A stretch of DNA of 64,000 bases. Source: Flavobacterium luminosum (lineage in GTDB: Bacteria > Bacteroidota > Bacteroidia > Flavobacteriales > Flavobacteriaceae). Where the stretch lies: positions 175,973 to 239,972 of the forward strand of contig NZ_JAMLJM010000004.1 in assembly GCF_023635005.1 (NCBI RefSeq), read 5' to 3'. The translations under genes and the position numbers were made by a program. Shown piece by piece: positions 17,753 to 26,070 of the stretch (the first letter of the stretch is position 1; every line of letters begins with the position of its first letter). The notes under the pieces were generated by a model, which made no database searches, was not told where the DNA came from, and worked only from the letters and a program-made list of their open reading frames with translations.

Positions 17753-19033
17753 CTAATTTACATCTTTTAAAGAACGTACTAAAACCTTGTCGATTTTAAC
17801 GCCGTCCATATCCATTACTTCCAACTCCATTTTATTCCATATCAACTTCTCTCCAACTTTTGGGATGTAAGACAACTCAGTCATAATCAATCCGCTTACC
17901 GTTGTTACCTCATAATCGTTGATGATATCGTCTAAATCGAAATACGTCAAGAAATCATGTAAAGAATAGTGACCATCAACCAACCAAGTACCGTCTTCAC
18001 GGGCAATTAACTGAAACTCTTCTTCATAAAAATCTGAAGCATCACCCACTAGAGCTTCTAAAATATCATTTAAGGTAATAATTCCTTGTAGAATACCGTA
18101 TTCGTCGGTTACAAAAGCATAATGTACTTTTGTTTTTTTGAAATTCTCCAATGCTTTATAAGCAGAAGTATGTTCGATAAAATATACCGGTTCTTTAAGT
18201 ATCGATCTCAGGTTGAAATTTCCTTTTTCGAAACTTAAGAACAGATCTTTTAACAAAACTACCCCAATAATATTGTCTAGATTGTCGTCACAAACCGGAT
18301 AAACCGAATGCAACTCATCTAAAACTTTGGCTTTGGTTTCTTCTAAACCGTCTTCTAATGATAAATACACTACCGATTTACGGTGAGTCATTAAAGAATT
18401 TACTTTTCGGTCTCCAATGTGAAAAACGCGTTCCACGATATCTTGTTCAATTTCCTGAACTTCTCCTACTTCGGTACCTTCCTTAATAATGGCTTTGATT
18501 TCCTCTTCGGTTACTTTTCCATCAGCCGTAGGCTTGATTTTAAAAACATCTAAGACAAAATCTGTTGAAACTGTCAATAACCAAATAAAAGGAGCCATTA
18601 CCGTTGAAATCATTTTCATGGGTACAGCGACTGTTTTGGCTATAGTTTCAGGAAAATTCAATCCGATGCGTTTTGGCAGCAATTCTCCTAAAACCAACGA
18701 AAAGAAAGTTAAGGCTACCACAATTATCCCAACCGACAAACTCTCTGAATAAGGTTGGAAAAATGGATAACCATCAAAAAATAGTTTTACATCTTCTGTT
18801 ACTTTTTCACCAGAATAAATACCCGTAAGAATACCAATAAGTGTAATTCCTATTTGTACAGTAGATAAAAATTTGTTTGGCGAATTGGCCAAATCTAAAG
18901 CTGTTTTCGCACTCGTATTGCCTTTTTTGGCAGCGGTTTCTAACCTATTCTTTCTTGCTGATATGAGTGCGATTTCTGACATGGAAAAAACTCCATTCAA
19001 TAAAATCAGCAAGAAAATTATGACTATTTCCAA
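17753..19033 (-). CDS. CNNM-domain/CBS-pair membrane protein (CorC/HlyC family)
   Basis: A 426-residue protein. The N-terminal CNNM transmembrane domain has about four helices (residues 1-170, with GELLPKRIGLNFPE). Two CBS domains follow (about 200-335), then a C-terminal CorC/HlyC domain (DGTWLVDGHYSLHDF). This family is often labelled hemolysin but is linked to magnesium or cobalt export. The open frame has no ATG before MSEIALISARKN at residue 18. TTG at 19033 is taken as the start because it keeps the first membrane helix complete. It lies 34 nt downstream of adk on the same strand. Confidence 0.88.
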   Translation of the reverse strand: MEIVIIFLLILLNGVFSMSEIALISARKNRLETAAKKGNTSAKTALDLANSPNKFLSTVQIGITLIGILTGIYSGEKVTEDVKLFFDGYPFFQPYSESLSVGIIVVALTFFSLVLGELLPKRIGLNFPETIAKTVAVPMKMISTVMAPFIWLLTVSTDFVLDVFKIKPTADGKVTEEEIKAIIKEGTEVGEVQEIEQDIVERVFHIGDRKVNSLMTHRKSVVYLSLEDGLEETKAKVLDELHSVYPVCDDNLDNIIGVVLLKDLFLSFEKGNFNLRSILKEPVYFIEHTSAYKALENFKKTKVHYAFVTDEYGILQGIITLNDILEALVGDASDFYEEEFQLIAREDGTWLVDGHYSLHDFLTYFDLDDIINDYEVTTVSGLIMTELSYIPKVGEKLIWNKMELEVMDMDGVKIDKVLVRSLKDVN

Positions 19034-19067
19034 TTGTTTACAATTTGATTATACTTTGGATCCTAAT

Positions 19068-19640
19068 TTACAAATTTTCGATTACATTACTCAAACGAGC
19101 TGTAATTTCTGCAATTGTACCTATACCATCAACAGCATAAAATTTATTTTGTTGTTTATAATAATCCATTAAAGGAGCCGTTTTTTCGTTGTACTCCTGA
19201 TAACGATTTCTAATTTTTTCTTCATCCTGATCGTCTGCACGTCCTGAAGTTTTTCCGCGCTCTAACAAACGTTTCACTAGAATCTCATCATCCGCTTCTA
19301 AAGCAATGGTAGCCGTGATTGACTGCCCTTTTGAAGCTAAAAACTGATCCAATGCATCTGCTTGAGCCAGAGTTCTTGGAAAACCATCGAATAAAAATCC
19401 AGCCGATTCTGGGTTTTTATCTACTTCATCTTGAAGCATATTAATGGTAAGACTATCTGGAACCAAGTCTCCTCTATCAATATATTGCTTCGCTTCTATT
19501 CCAAGAGGAGTATTGTTTTTCATGTTAAAACGAAAAATATCTCCCGTTGACAAATGAGTTAAGTTATATTTTTCTTTTAAAAATTCTGCTTGTGTGCCTT
19601 TTCCTGCACCTGGTTTTCCGAAAAGAACAATATTGATCAT
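19068..19640 (-). CDS. adk: Adenylate kinase
   Basis: A 190-residue enzyme converting ATP and AMP to two ADP. The P-loop is GKPGAGKGT (8-16), the AMP-binding motif is FLFDGFPRTLAQAD and the NMP domain contains THLSTGDIFR. It is the short form: the LID is only the segment LLERGKTSGRADDQDEE and lacks the four-Cys zinc site of long forms. It lies between hpt and the CNNM gene on the minus strand. Confidence 0.96.
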   Translation of the reverse strand: MINIVLFGKPGAGKGTQAEFLKEKYNLTHLSTGDIFRFNMKNNTPLGIEAKQYIDRGDLVPDSLTINMLQDEVDKNPESAGFLFDGFPRTLAQADALDQFLASKGQSITATIALEADDEILVKRLLERGKTSGRADDQDEEKIRNRYQEYNEKTAPLMDYYKQQNKFYAVDGIGTIAEITARLSNVIENL

Positions 19641-19699
19641 TCTTAATTTTAGTTTAAATTGTTTAATTTTTATGGTTTATAGCCGATGTAACTATATGA

Positions 19700-20236
19700 T
19701 TATTTTTCTGATAACTGGTATACATCTTTTAAATTTCTACCTAGTCCATCATAATCTAATCCGAATCCAACAATGAATTTGTTAGGAATTCTGATCCCTA
19801 CGTAATCCAATTTGATGTCTTTTTTATAGGCTTCCGGTTTAAAAAACAAAGTAGCAATTTTGAAATGCTTTACGTTTTGTTCTTTAAAAAGATGTTTCAA
19901 CTCTTCTACTGTATTTCCAGTATCTACAATATCTTCTACTATTACAACCGTACGCCCTTCTAAATTCTGATTTAATCCAATTAATTGTTTTACTTCATTG
20001 GTAGTTTGGGTTCCTTCGTATGAAGCCATTTTAACGAAAGACACTTCACAGTCACCGTTATAATGTTTCATCAAATCAGATACAACCATAAAAGAGCCAT
20101 TCAAGACACCAATAAAAACAGGAACATCATCCAGAAAATCATCCTCAATTTGTCTTGCCAGATTGGCTATTGCAAAATCAATTTCTTGTGCCGATATAAA
20201 AGGCTCAAAATACTTGTCGTGTAACTTAATCTCCAT
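19700..20236 (-). CDS. hpt: Hypoxanthine phosphoribosyltransferase
   Basis: A 178-residue type I phosphoribosyltransferase that salvages hypoxanthine and guanine with PRPP. The PRPP loop is VVIVEDIVDTGNT (residues 97-109). The hood and substrate region includes KPEAYKKDIKLDYVGIRIPNKFIVGFG. It is the first gene of the hpt-adk-CNNM-obgE run. A perfect TATCTTTG lies 23 nt upstream on the minus strand. A divergent promoter for the 20311 gene lies only about 32 bp away. Confidence 0.95.
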   Translation of the reverse strand: MEIKLHDKYFEPFISAQEIDFAIANLARQIEDDFLDDVPVFIGVLNGSFMVVSDLMKHYNGDCEVSFVKMASYEGTQTTNEVKQLIGLNQNLEGRTVVIVEDIVDTGNTVEELKHLFKEQNVKHFKIATLFFKPEAYKKDIKLDYVGIRIPNKFIVGFGLDYDGLGRNLKDVYQLSEK

Positions 20237-20258
20237 AGTTGTGTTTGAAAATAAACGG

Positions 20259-20266
20259 CAAAGATA
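20259..20266 (-). promoter_or_regulatory. -7 element (TATCTTTG) of hpt
   Basis: Exact TAnnTTTG match on the minus strand, 23 nt before the hpt ATG, in a 74-bp divergent intergenic region. Confidence 0.65.
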
Positions 20267-20297
20267 ATAAATTCAGATTCAGTTAGAAGAAATTATT

Positions 20298-20305
20298 TAT
20301 TTTTG
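20298..20305 (+). promoter_or_regulatory. -7 element (TATTTTTG) of the 20311 gene, 5 nt before the ATG
   Basis: Exact TAnnTTTG match. The five-base gap to the ATG predicts a leaderless or nearly leaderless transcript. Confidence 0.6.
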
Positions 20306-20310
20306 GAAAT

Positions 20311-20865
20311 ATGAATTCAGAATATACTCTACAAATTGAAAAATGTACTGCTTACAGAAAAGATCGGGAACGCAATAGGAATTTAGCCTTACGAAACCAA
20401 GATTATTTAAAAGTGGTGGTTGCTACAGCAGTTGATCCCGACCATAAAAATCAGCACCAAGCTTGCTGGATACTAGAATTAGTTTGCGAAAAGAAACTAA
20501 AAACGGTACTTCCTTACGTTTCTCTTTTTTTAAATCATGCACCACAATTTAAAAACGATTCTGCTATTCGTTCTGCTTCCAAAATCTGCTTGTTTTTGAC
20601 CAAAAGCAATCATCGTGCCAACGGAATCTCCCTTACACTGCATCAGGAAACACAACTTATCGAAATCTGTTTTGACCGGCTCATCAAAGACGAAAAAGTA
20701 GCAACCAAAGTTTATTGCATCAAGGCCTTATTCATTTTAAACAAAAAACATCCTTGGATTTACGAGGAACTTCATACGATACTTCAACAAGGTTATCACA
20801 CTCACAGTCCCGCATACAAGGCTATCGCTAAAAATATTTTGGGGAAGACCATGAAAAAACACTGA
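20311..20865 (+). CDS. Hypothetical all-helical protein, HEAT/ARM-like
   Basis: This 184-residue soluble protein has no signal peptide or catalytic motif that I recognise. The sequence reads as successive amphipathic helix pairs (YLKVVVATAVDPDHKNQHQACWILELV; IRSASKICLFLTKS; VATKVYCIKALFILNKKHPWIYEEL), which suits a HEAT or armadillo-type scaffold. Similar short flavobacterial proteins are sometimes mislabelled adenylosuccinate lyase in databases; I see none of the lyase motifs. It is monocistronic, divergent from hpt, with a promoter placed right at its ATG. Confidence 0.7.
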   Translation: MNSEYTLQIEKCTAYRKDRERNRNLALRNQDYLKVVVATAVDPDHKNQHQACWILELVCEKKLKTVLPYVSLFLNHAPQFKNDSAIRSASKICLFLTKSNHRANGISLTLHQETQLIEICFDRLIKDEKVATKVYCIKALFILNKKHPWIYEELHTILQQGYHTHSPAYKAIAKNILGKTMKKH

Positions 20866-20867
20866 AA

Positions 20868-20926
20868 ACTTTAACAAAAAGTATGGGAAAACCATATTCT
20901 GCCTTTGTGGTTTGTCCTTACCTTTG
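20868..20926 (+). promoter_or_regulatory. Conserved 59-bp upstream element with TACCTTTG -7 box (copy 1)
   Basis: Starts ACTTTAACAAAA, contains the dyad TATGG-GAAAA-CCATA (20882-20896) and ends with TCCTTACCTTTG, whose last eight bases (20919-20926) are an exact -7 box. It aligns without gaps to 39108-39166: the same 47-base spacing from ACTTTAAC to TCCTTA. It drives no annotated gene and points into the 20927-21078 spacer. Confidence 0.6.
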
Positions 20927-20931
20927 TCTTG

Positions 20932-21078
20932 AATTAAGAAAAGTACTTCACTTTTTTTGATATACATTAACACATTTTAGAGAACTCTAATTACATTATT
21001 TTTTTGTAATCTCATGAACTTTGATGTTTCTGTTTTGCCTCTGAAAAGCTCGATTTCCCAATCGAGCTTTTCTTTTTT
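20932..21078 (+). ncRNA. Candidate small RNA between the 20311 gene and purK
   Basis: This 331-base spacer (20866-21196) has no convincing ORF but has a promoter-like element at 20868-20926. About 120 bases later comes a strong intrinsic terminator (21043-21078). The predicted transcript of roughly 147 nt includes an internal stem ATTACA/TGTAAT around 20989-21010. I do not recognise its family. It could instead be a 3' remnant of an unknown leader, but the terminator lies well before the purK promoter. Start inferred as about 5-6 nt after the -7 box. Confidence 0.42.
21043..21078 (+). terminator. Terminator closing the candidate small RNA
   Basis: Twelve-bp perfect stem GAAAAGCTCGAT/ATCGAGCTTTTC, loop TTCCCA, followed by six T. 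Confidence 0.92.
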
Positions 21079-21146
21079 ATCTTTAAAAATAAAATATTTG
21101 TCACTTATAACTTCCGAACAAAATAACGTTCTTCTTGAGTAGCTTT

Positions 21147-21177
21147 TTGGGTCTCAATTTGAAAAATACTATCTTTG
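21147..21177 (+). promoter_or_regulatory. Promoter of purK (TTG-N20-TATCTTTG)
   Basis: TTG at 21147-21149 and exact -7 box TATCTTTG at 21170-21177 with 20 nt between them, the flavobacterial spacing. The leader to the purK ATG is about 14 nt and A/C-rich. Confidence 0.75.
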
Positions 21178-21196
21178 CGCAACAAACAACAACACA

Positions 21197-22378
21197 ATGG
21201 ATTATTTTTCTTCTAATTTTAAATTAGGAATTCTTGGCGGTGGCCAATTAGGTAAAATGCTTCTTACCGAAACACAAAAATTCGACATACAAACTTTTGT
21301 TTTAGACCCTAGCGAAGAAGCTCCAGCTCGGTTTGGATGCAACTTTTTTTACAACGACAGTTTTTTAGAACATGATGTCGTATATGAATTTGGTAAATTA
21401 GTTGATTTACTGACTGTCGAAATAGAAAATGTAAATCTCGATGCCTTAGAAAAATTAGAATCTGAAGGCAAGTTGGTTTATCCATCGCCTAAAACATTAC
21501 GCATCATTCAAAACAAAGGTCGTCAGAAAGATTTTTATGTAGAGCACAATATCCCAACGGCTCCTCACCGTCGATTTGTTGATTTATACCACATTCAAAA
21601 AGCGGTTGAAAACAACGAATTGGAAATTCCATTTGTATGGAAAAGCGCTCAAGGAGGTTATGATGGCACTGGTGTAAAAATTGTGCGATCTACCTTAGAC
21701 TTAATTAATCTTCCCGATGTAGAATGTTTGGCAGAAGCTTTAGTTCCTTTTAAAAACGAACTAGCCGTTATCGTTGCACGAAATCCTAAAGGCGAAGTAA
21801 AAACCTATCCGGTAGTAGAAATGGAATTTCATCCCGAAGCCAATCAGGTAGAATATGTACTTTGTCCGGCAAGAGTGAGTAAAAAAGTATCCAGCAAAGC
21901 ACAAGAAGTTGCGCTACAAGTTTCTAAAGCCTTCAACCATGTGGGATTACTTGCCGTTGAGATGTTTCTAACCGAAGACGATGAAATTTTAGTTAACGAA
22001 GTAGCTCCTCGTCCTCACAATTCTGGACATTTCAGTATAGAAGCCAGTTACACTTCCCAATTCGAACAACATTTAAGAGCCATATTAGATTTGCCGCTTG
22101 GTAATCCTGAAAGCAAGGTAGCTGGAGTAATGGTAAACCTAGTTGGTGACGAAAATTTTTCAGGTCCTGTAGTCTATCAAAATATTGATAAAATACTGGC
22201 TATCGATGGAGTTACACCACATATTTACGGGAAACGCGAAACACGTCCGTTCCGAAAAATGGGACACGTAACCATTGTCAATGAAGACATGAAAGAAGCC
22301 AGAAAGATAGCTGAAGAGGTAAAAAATTCAATACGAGTGATTAGCAAACCCGTAGAATTGGAACAAGAAACGGAATAA
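21197..22378 (+). CDS. purK: 5-(carboxyamino)imidazole ribonucleotide synthase
   Basis: A 393-residue ATP-grasp enzyme making N5-CAIR from AIR, bicarbonate and ATP in purine synthesis. The N-terminal pre-ATP-grasp motif is ILGGGQLGKML, the ATP-binding segment is FVWKSAQGGYDGTGVKI and the active-site stretch is VNEVAPRPHNSGHFS. purE, the next enzyme of the pathway, follows 92 nt later on the same strand. The window therefore has the two-step PurK/PurE route. Confidence 0.96.
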   Translation: MDYFSSNFKLGILGGGQLGKMLLTETQKFDIQTFVLDPSEEAPARFGCNFFYNDSFLEHDVVYEFGKLVDLLTVEIENVNLDALEKLESEGKLVYPSPKTLRIIQNKGRQKDFYVEHNIPTAPHRRFVDLYHIQKAVENNELEIPFVWKSAQGGYDGTGVKIVRSTLDLINLPDVECLAEALVPFKNELAVIVARNPKGEVKTYPVVEMEFHPEANQVEYVLCPARVSKKVSSKAQEVALQVSKAFNHVGLLAVEMFLTEDDEILVNEVAPRPHNSGHFSIEASYTSQFEQHLRAILDLPLGNPESKVAGVMVNLVGDENFSGPVVYQNIDKILAIDGVTPHIYGKRETRPFRKMGHVTIVNEDMKEARKIAEEVKNSIRVISKPVELEQETE

Positions 22379-22470
22379 AAAGTTTTTTAAAGAAACCAAT
22401 CAACGAATAAAGCAACAGAGTTACCTGAAATTTGTTTTTACTTATACAATAACTAACACACAATACCATT

Positions 22471-22956
22471 ATGAGCAAAGTAGCTGTAATCATGGGAAGT
22501 ATATCGGATATGCCGGTAATGCAAGATGCCATAGATATCTTAAAAGGATTTGACATAGACGTTGAAGTTGATATTGTTTCGGCGCACCGCACTCCTGAAA
22601 AATTATTCGATTTTAGTAAAAAAGCACACACCCGAGGTATTTCCGTAATTATTGCCGGAGCAGGTGGTGCTGCACATCTTCCTGGAATGGTGGCTAGTAT
22701 GAGTCCACTTCCTGTTATTGGAGTTCCTGTGAAATCCAGTAATTCTATCGATGGTTGGGATTCTGTATTGTCTATTCTTCAAATGCCTGGTGGCGTTCCC
22801 GTTGCCACTGTTGCCCTTAATGGAGCCAAAAATGCCGGAATATTAGCTGCGCAAATCATCGGTGCGCACGACCAATGTGTTTTAGACAAAATTATTTTTT
22901 ACAAAGACGGATTAAAACAAGCTGTTTTAGAGGCTTCAGAAAATCTAAAAAAATAA
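22471..22956 (+). CDS. purE: N5-carboxyaminoimidazole ribonucleotide mutase
   Basis: A 161-residue class I PurE that moves the carboxylate of N5-CAIR to give CAIR. Characteristic segments are MGSISDMPVMQDA, VSAHRTPEKLF (with the active-site His) and AGAGGAAHLPGMVAS. It works directly after PurK and is probably co-transcribed with it. A terminator follows at 22990. Confidence 0.96.
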   Translation: MSKVAVIMGSISDMPVMQDAIDILKGFDIDVEVDIVSAHRTPEKLFDFSKKAHTRGISVIIAGAGGAAHLPGMVASMSPLPVIGVPVKSSNSIDGWDSVLSILQMPGGVPVATVALNGAKNAGILAAQIIGAHDQCVLDKIIFYKDGLKQAVLEASENLKK

Positions 22957-22989
22957 TTGATCAAGCAATAAAACTGATTCCCATATACG

Positions 22990-23024
22990 AAAAAAGCTCC
23001 TTAATGTGGTATTTAGGAGCTTTT
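22990..23024 (+). terminator. Terminator of purKE
   Basis: Ten-bp stem AAAAGCTCCT/AGGAGCTTTT with a 13-nt loop; the T run is short (four T). Confidence 0.7.
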
Positions 23025-23191
23025 AAGTAACACAAACATAAATATCGATATGGGTTAAATCAATATTTAAATTTTATATATCGTAAATTTGAAGCCAAAT
23101 GATAGCTACAATTTCATTTTCATGGTTTACTGTCCAAACATAATTATTTTTTAGTTATACAGCAAATAAAATCGATGAAATACACATAATT

Positions 23192-25216
23192 ATGAATATA
23201 CTTACAAAATATTTTACCACAAAACACAATACAGCCCCATTTTCTCAGATTAAAATCGAGGACTATCTACCTGCTATTCAGGAAAGTATCAACCAAACAA
23301 AGCATGAAATTAATACAATTGTTACTAGTGAGGAAACTCCTACTTTCAATAATACCGTTGAAGCTTTAGAATTTGCGGGCGAACAACTGGATCGTATTAC
23401 CAGCATTTTTTTTAATTTAAATTCGGCAGAAACTAGTGATGAAATGCAAAAACTAGCTCAGGAAATTTCTCCTTTGCTCACCCAACTAAGTAATGACATC
23501 ACGTTAAACACAGCCCTTTTTGAACGCATTCAATCTGTTTACAATCAAAAAGATACTCTCAATTTAACCATAGAACAAACTACCCTTTTAGAAAAAAAAT
23601 ACAAAAGTTTCACTAGAAACGGAGCGTTATTGGCCGAAGACAAAAAAGAACGTCTACGAGAAATTGACACCGAACTAGCAAAATTAAAATTAACCTTTGG
23701 GGAAAATGTCCTAGCCGAAACCAACGCTTACCAACTGCACATTACTAACCCGGAAGAACTCAAAGGATTACCGGAAGGCGCTGTTGAAGCTGCGCATGCT
23801 TTGGCAAAAAACAACAATAAGGAAGGTTGGATTTTTACTTTAGATTTTCCTAGCTACCAGCCTTTTGTGACTTATGCAGACCATCGTGAACTTCGAAAGG
23901 AAATAACAATTGCTTACGGGAAAAAGGCTTTTCAAGACAACTCTTTTGATAATCAGGAAAACGTAAAAAAAATAGTTTCTCTTCGTCATGAAAGAGCGCA
24001 GTTGCTAGGCTATCCTTCTCACGCTCATTATGTTTTGGAAGAACGCATGGCACAAAATCCTGACCGAGTAAAATCTTTCTTAAATGATTTATTAGACAAA
24101 GCTAAACCAGCTGCTGAAAGAGAATTTGCTCAACTGACTTCATTTGCTCAAAAACTTGACCAGTTGGATCAGTTAGAAAAATGGGACGGTGCTTACTACT
24201 CCGAAAAACTAAAACAAGAGTTATTTCATTTGGATGATGAAAAGTTAAAACCTTATTTTAAATTAGAAAATGTACAACAAGGAGCTTTCGAAATCGCCAA
24301 TCGATTGTTTGGCATTACATTTACTGAAGTTTTTGACATTGACAAATACCATGAAGATGTACATACTTTTGAAGTCAATGATGCCAATGGAAATCTGGTA
24401 GCGATTTTTTATTCTGATTTCTTTCCAAGAAAAGGAAAACGAAATGGCGCTTGGATGACTTCCTTTAAACCTCAATATATTAAAAACGGGCAAAATGAGA
24501 GACCTCATGTTTCTATCGTTTGCAATTTCACCAAACCTACTGCAACCAAACCTTCATTGCTCACTTTCAACGAAGTGACTACCTTGTTTCATGAGTTTGG
24601 ACATGCTTTACATGGCATGTTAGCCAACACAACCTATCCTAGTTTATCGGGGACTTCGGTATATTGGGATTTTGTAGAATTGCCAAGTCAGGTAATGGAA
24701 AATTGGTGTTACGAACCGGAAGCGTTAGCCTTATTCGCTAAACATTACGAAACGGGCGAAATTATTCCGCAACACTATGTAGAAAAAATTAAAGAAAGTG
24801 CTAGTTTCTTAGAAGGAATGGCCACATTGCGTCAACTGAGCTTTGGTCTATTGGATATGGAATATCATGGCCAGCCAGTAACTGTAGAAAACGTAAAAAA
24901 CTTCGAAAAAAAGGCTATGGAAGCCACTGCTCTATATCCTGACGTTGATGAAAACTGTATGAGTGTTTCTTTCTCACATATTTTCCAAGGAGGGTATTCT
25001 TCGGGTTATTATAGTTACAAATGGGCCGAAGTACTCGATGCCGATGCTTTTGCTTATTTTCAGGAAAAAGGAATTTTCAATAAAGAAGTTGCCGAAAAAT
25101 TCCAGAAGTATGTTCTTTCACAAGGCGGAACTGAACATCCGATGACCTTATATAAAAAATTCCGTGGTCAGGAACCCAATCCTGATGCCTTACTAAAAAG
25201 AGCGGGATTGATTTAA
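23192..25216 (+). CDS. M3-family metallopeptidase (Dcp/oligopeptidase type)
   Basis: A 674-residue cytosolic zinc peptidase with no signal peptide. The zinc motif is HEFGHALHG, with His467, Glu468 and His471. The third ligand Glu lies in the WDFVELPSQVMENWCYE stretch. The downstream substrate-loop segment is FSHIFQGGYSSGYYSYKWAEVLDADAF-like, as in Dcp and OpdA. It cleaves short peptides, releasing dipeptides if Dcp-like. Length and the CMSVSFSH motif fit Dcp. It is monocistronic, closed by a terminator shared with the convergent gene. Confidence 0.9.
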   Translation: MNILTKYFTTKHNTAPFSQIKIEDYLPAIQESINQTKHEINTIVTSEETPTFNNTVEALEFAGEQLDRITSIFFNLNSAETSDEMQKLAQEISPLLTQLSNDITLNTALFERIQSVYNQKDTLNLTIEQTTLLEKKYKSFTRNGALLAEDKKERLREIDTELAKLKLTFGENVLAETNAYQLHITNPEELKGLPEGAVEAAHALAKNNNKEGWIFTLDFPSYQPFVTYADHRELRKEITIAYGKKAFQDNSFDNQENVKKIVSLRHERAQLLGYPSHAHYVLEERMAQNPDRVKSFLNDLLDKAKPAAEREFAQLTSFAQKLDQLDQLEKWDGAYYSEKLKQELFHLDDEKLKPYFKLENVQQGAFEIANRLFGITFTEVFDIDKYHEDVHTFEVNDANGNLVAIFYSDFFPRKGKRNGAWMTSFKPQYIKNGQNERPHVSIVCNFTKPTATKPSLLTFNEVTTLFHEFGHALHGMLANTTYPSLSGTSVYWDFVELPSQVMENWCYEPEALALFAKHYETGEIIPQHYVEKIKESASFLEGMATLRQLSFGLLDMEYHGQPVTVENVKNFEKKAMEATALYPDVDENCMSVSFSHIFQGGYSSGYYSYKWAEVLDADAFAYFQEKGIFNKEVAEKFQKYVLSQGGTEHPMTLYKKFRGQEPNPDALLKRAGLI

Positions 25217-25224
25217 AATTCTCT

Positions 25225-25253
25225 AAAAACCGAAGTTTAGGCTTCGGTTTTTT
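25225..25253. terminator. Terminator between the M3 peptidase and the convergent membrane-protein gene
   Basis: Eleven-bp stem AAAAACCGAAG/CTTCGGTTTTT, six-nt loop. The A and T tracts make it bidirectional. It overlaps the stop codon of the minus-strand gene. Confidence 0.85.
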
Positions 25254-26070
25254 ATTTCCATAATAAAGTCAAAACCCACCAAAAAATAGGCACACTTTCT
25301 ACCCAAAAAGAAGTGTAATATTCAGAACGTCTGGGACTTGCAAAAAGAGTAAAAAAGACCAACACTAATAATAATAGTGCATTAATCAAAAGCTGGGTGA
25401 TTTTAAAATCCGATTGCAATAATTCTAAACCATAAAAGAATACGAGAAGAAAAAGATTTAATTGTTTGGTCTTGGGTACTCCTAATTGCTGCGGAACCGT
25501 TTGTAATGATGCCTCATCTTTTTTCAAATCAATAATTTCAAAAATAAGCATCAAAATAATTACCAATAAAAAACGCTGAATGAATTTTAACCAAACATCT
25601 ATACTGAAATCCAATTCGGCATTTATAATTGGCAGCAGAAGTGTTACTCCCGCCCAACAAAAGGCCACAATATAAATCTTTACTCCCGCCCAATTACGAA
25701 CATTCTGTATTTTTTGTGAAAGTGGCAAAGCATACAGAATAATTAATCCTAAAAACAACAACGTGAGTAATTGCGAATTTCTCTGTAATTGAAAAAAATA
25801 ATAAACGGTAGCCAGAAAAGAAAAAACACTCAATACAACAATAGCCTTTCTCTCTCCGGTGCGTTGCATTTTTTGAGTCCTCATTAACGCCTCGTATTTC
25901 ACAAAGTTATAGCCCACAATTGTGCCGAAGAAAGCAAAAAAAGCCATGGGCAGATCATACGGAAGGCTGAAGAAATGAAAAGTCATTTGCACCAAAGCAT
26001 ATACAGCCAAAGCCACGTGAATGCTTCCGTTAATGTAAAAATCGAGTATTTTTTTCAAAAATCTAATCAT
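25252..26070 (-). CDS. Polytopic membrane protein, UbiA-prenyltransferase-like
   Basis: A 272-residue protein with about eight or nine hydrophobic helices. Two motifs recall UbiA-type prenyltransferases in degenerate form. NFVKYEALM stands where the first Asp-rich motif should be. FEIIDLKKDEASLQTVPQQLG stands where the second (DxxD plus T(I/V)PxxLG) should be. The first motif lacks the usual Asp residues, so activity is uncertain. It overlaps the end of pbpC by 8 bp and ends the A2M-pbpC unit. Confidence 0.6.
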   Translation of the reverse strand: MIRFLKKILDFYINGSIHVALAVYALVQMTFHFFSLPYDLPMAFFAFFGTIVGYNFVKYEALMRTQKMQRTGERKAIVVLSVFSFLATVYYFFQLQRNSQLLTLLFLGLIILYALPLSQKIQNVRNWAGVKIYIVAFCWAGVTLLLPIINAELDFSIDVWLKFIQRFLLVIILMLIFEIIDLKKDEASLQTVPQQLGVPKTKQLNLFLLVFFYGLELLQSDFKITQLLINALLLLVLVFFTLFASPRRSEYYTSFWVESVPIFWWVLTLLWK

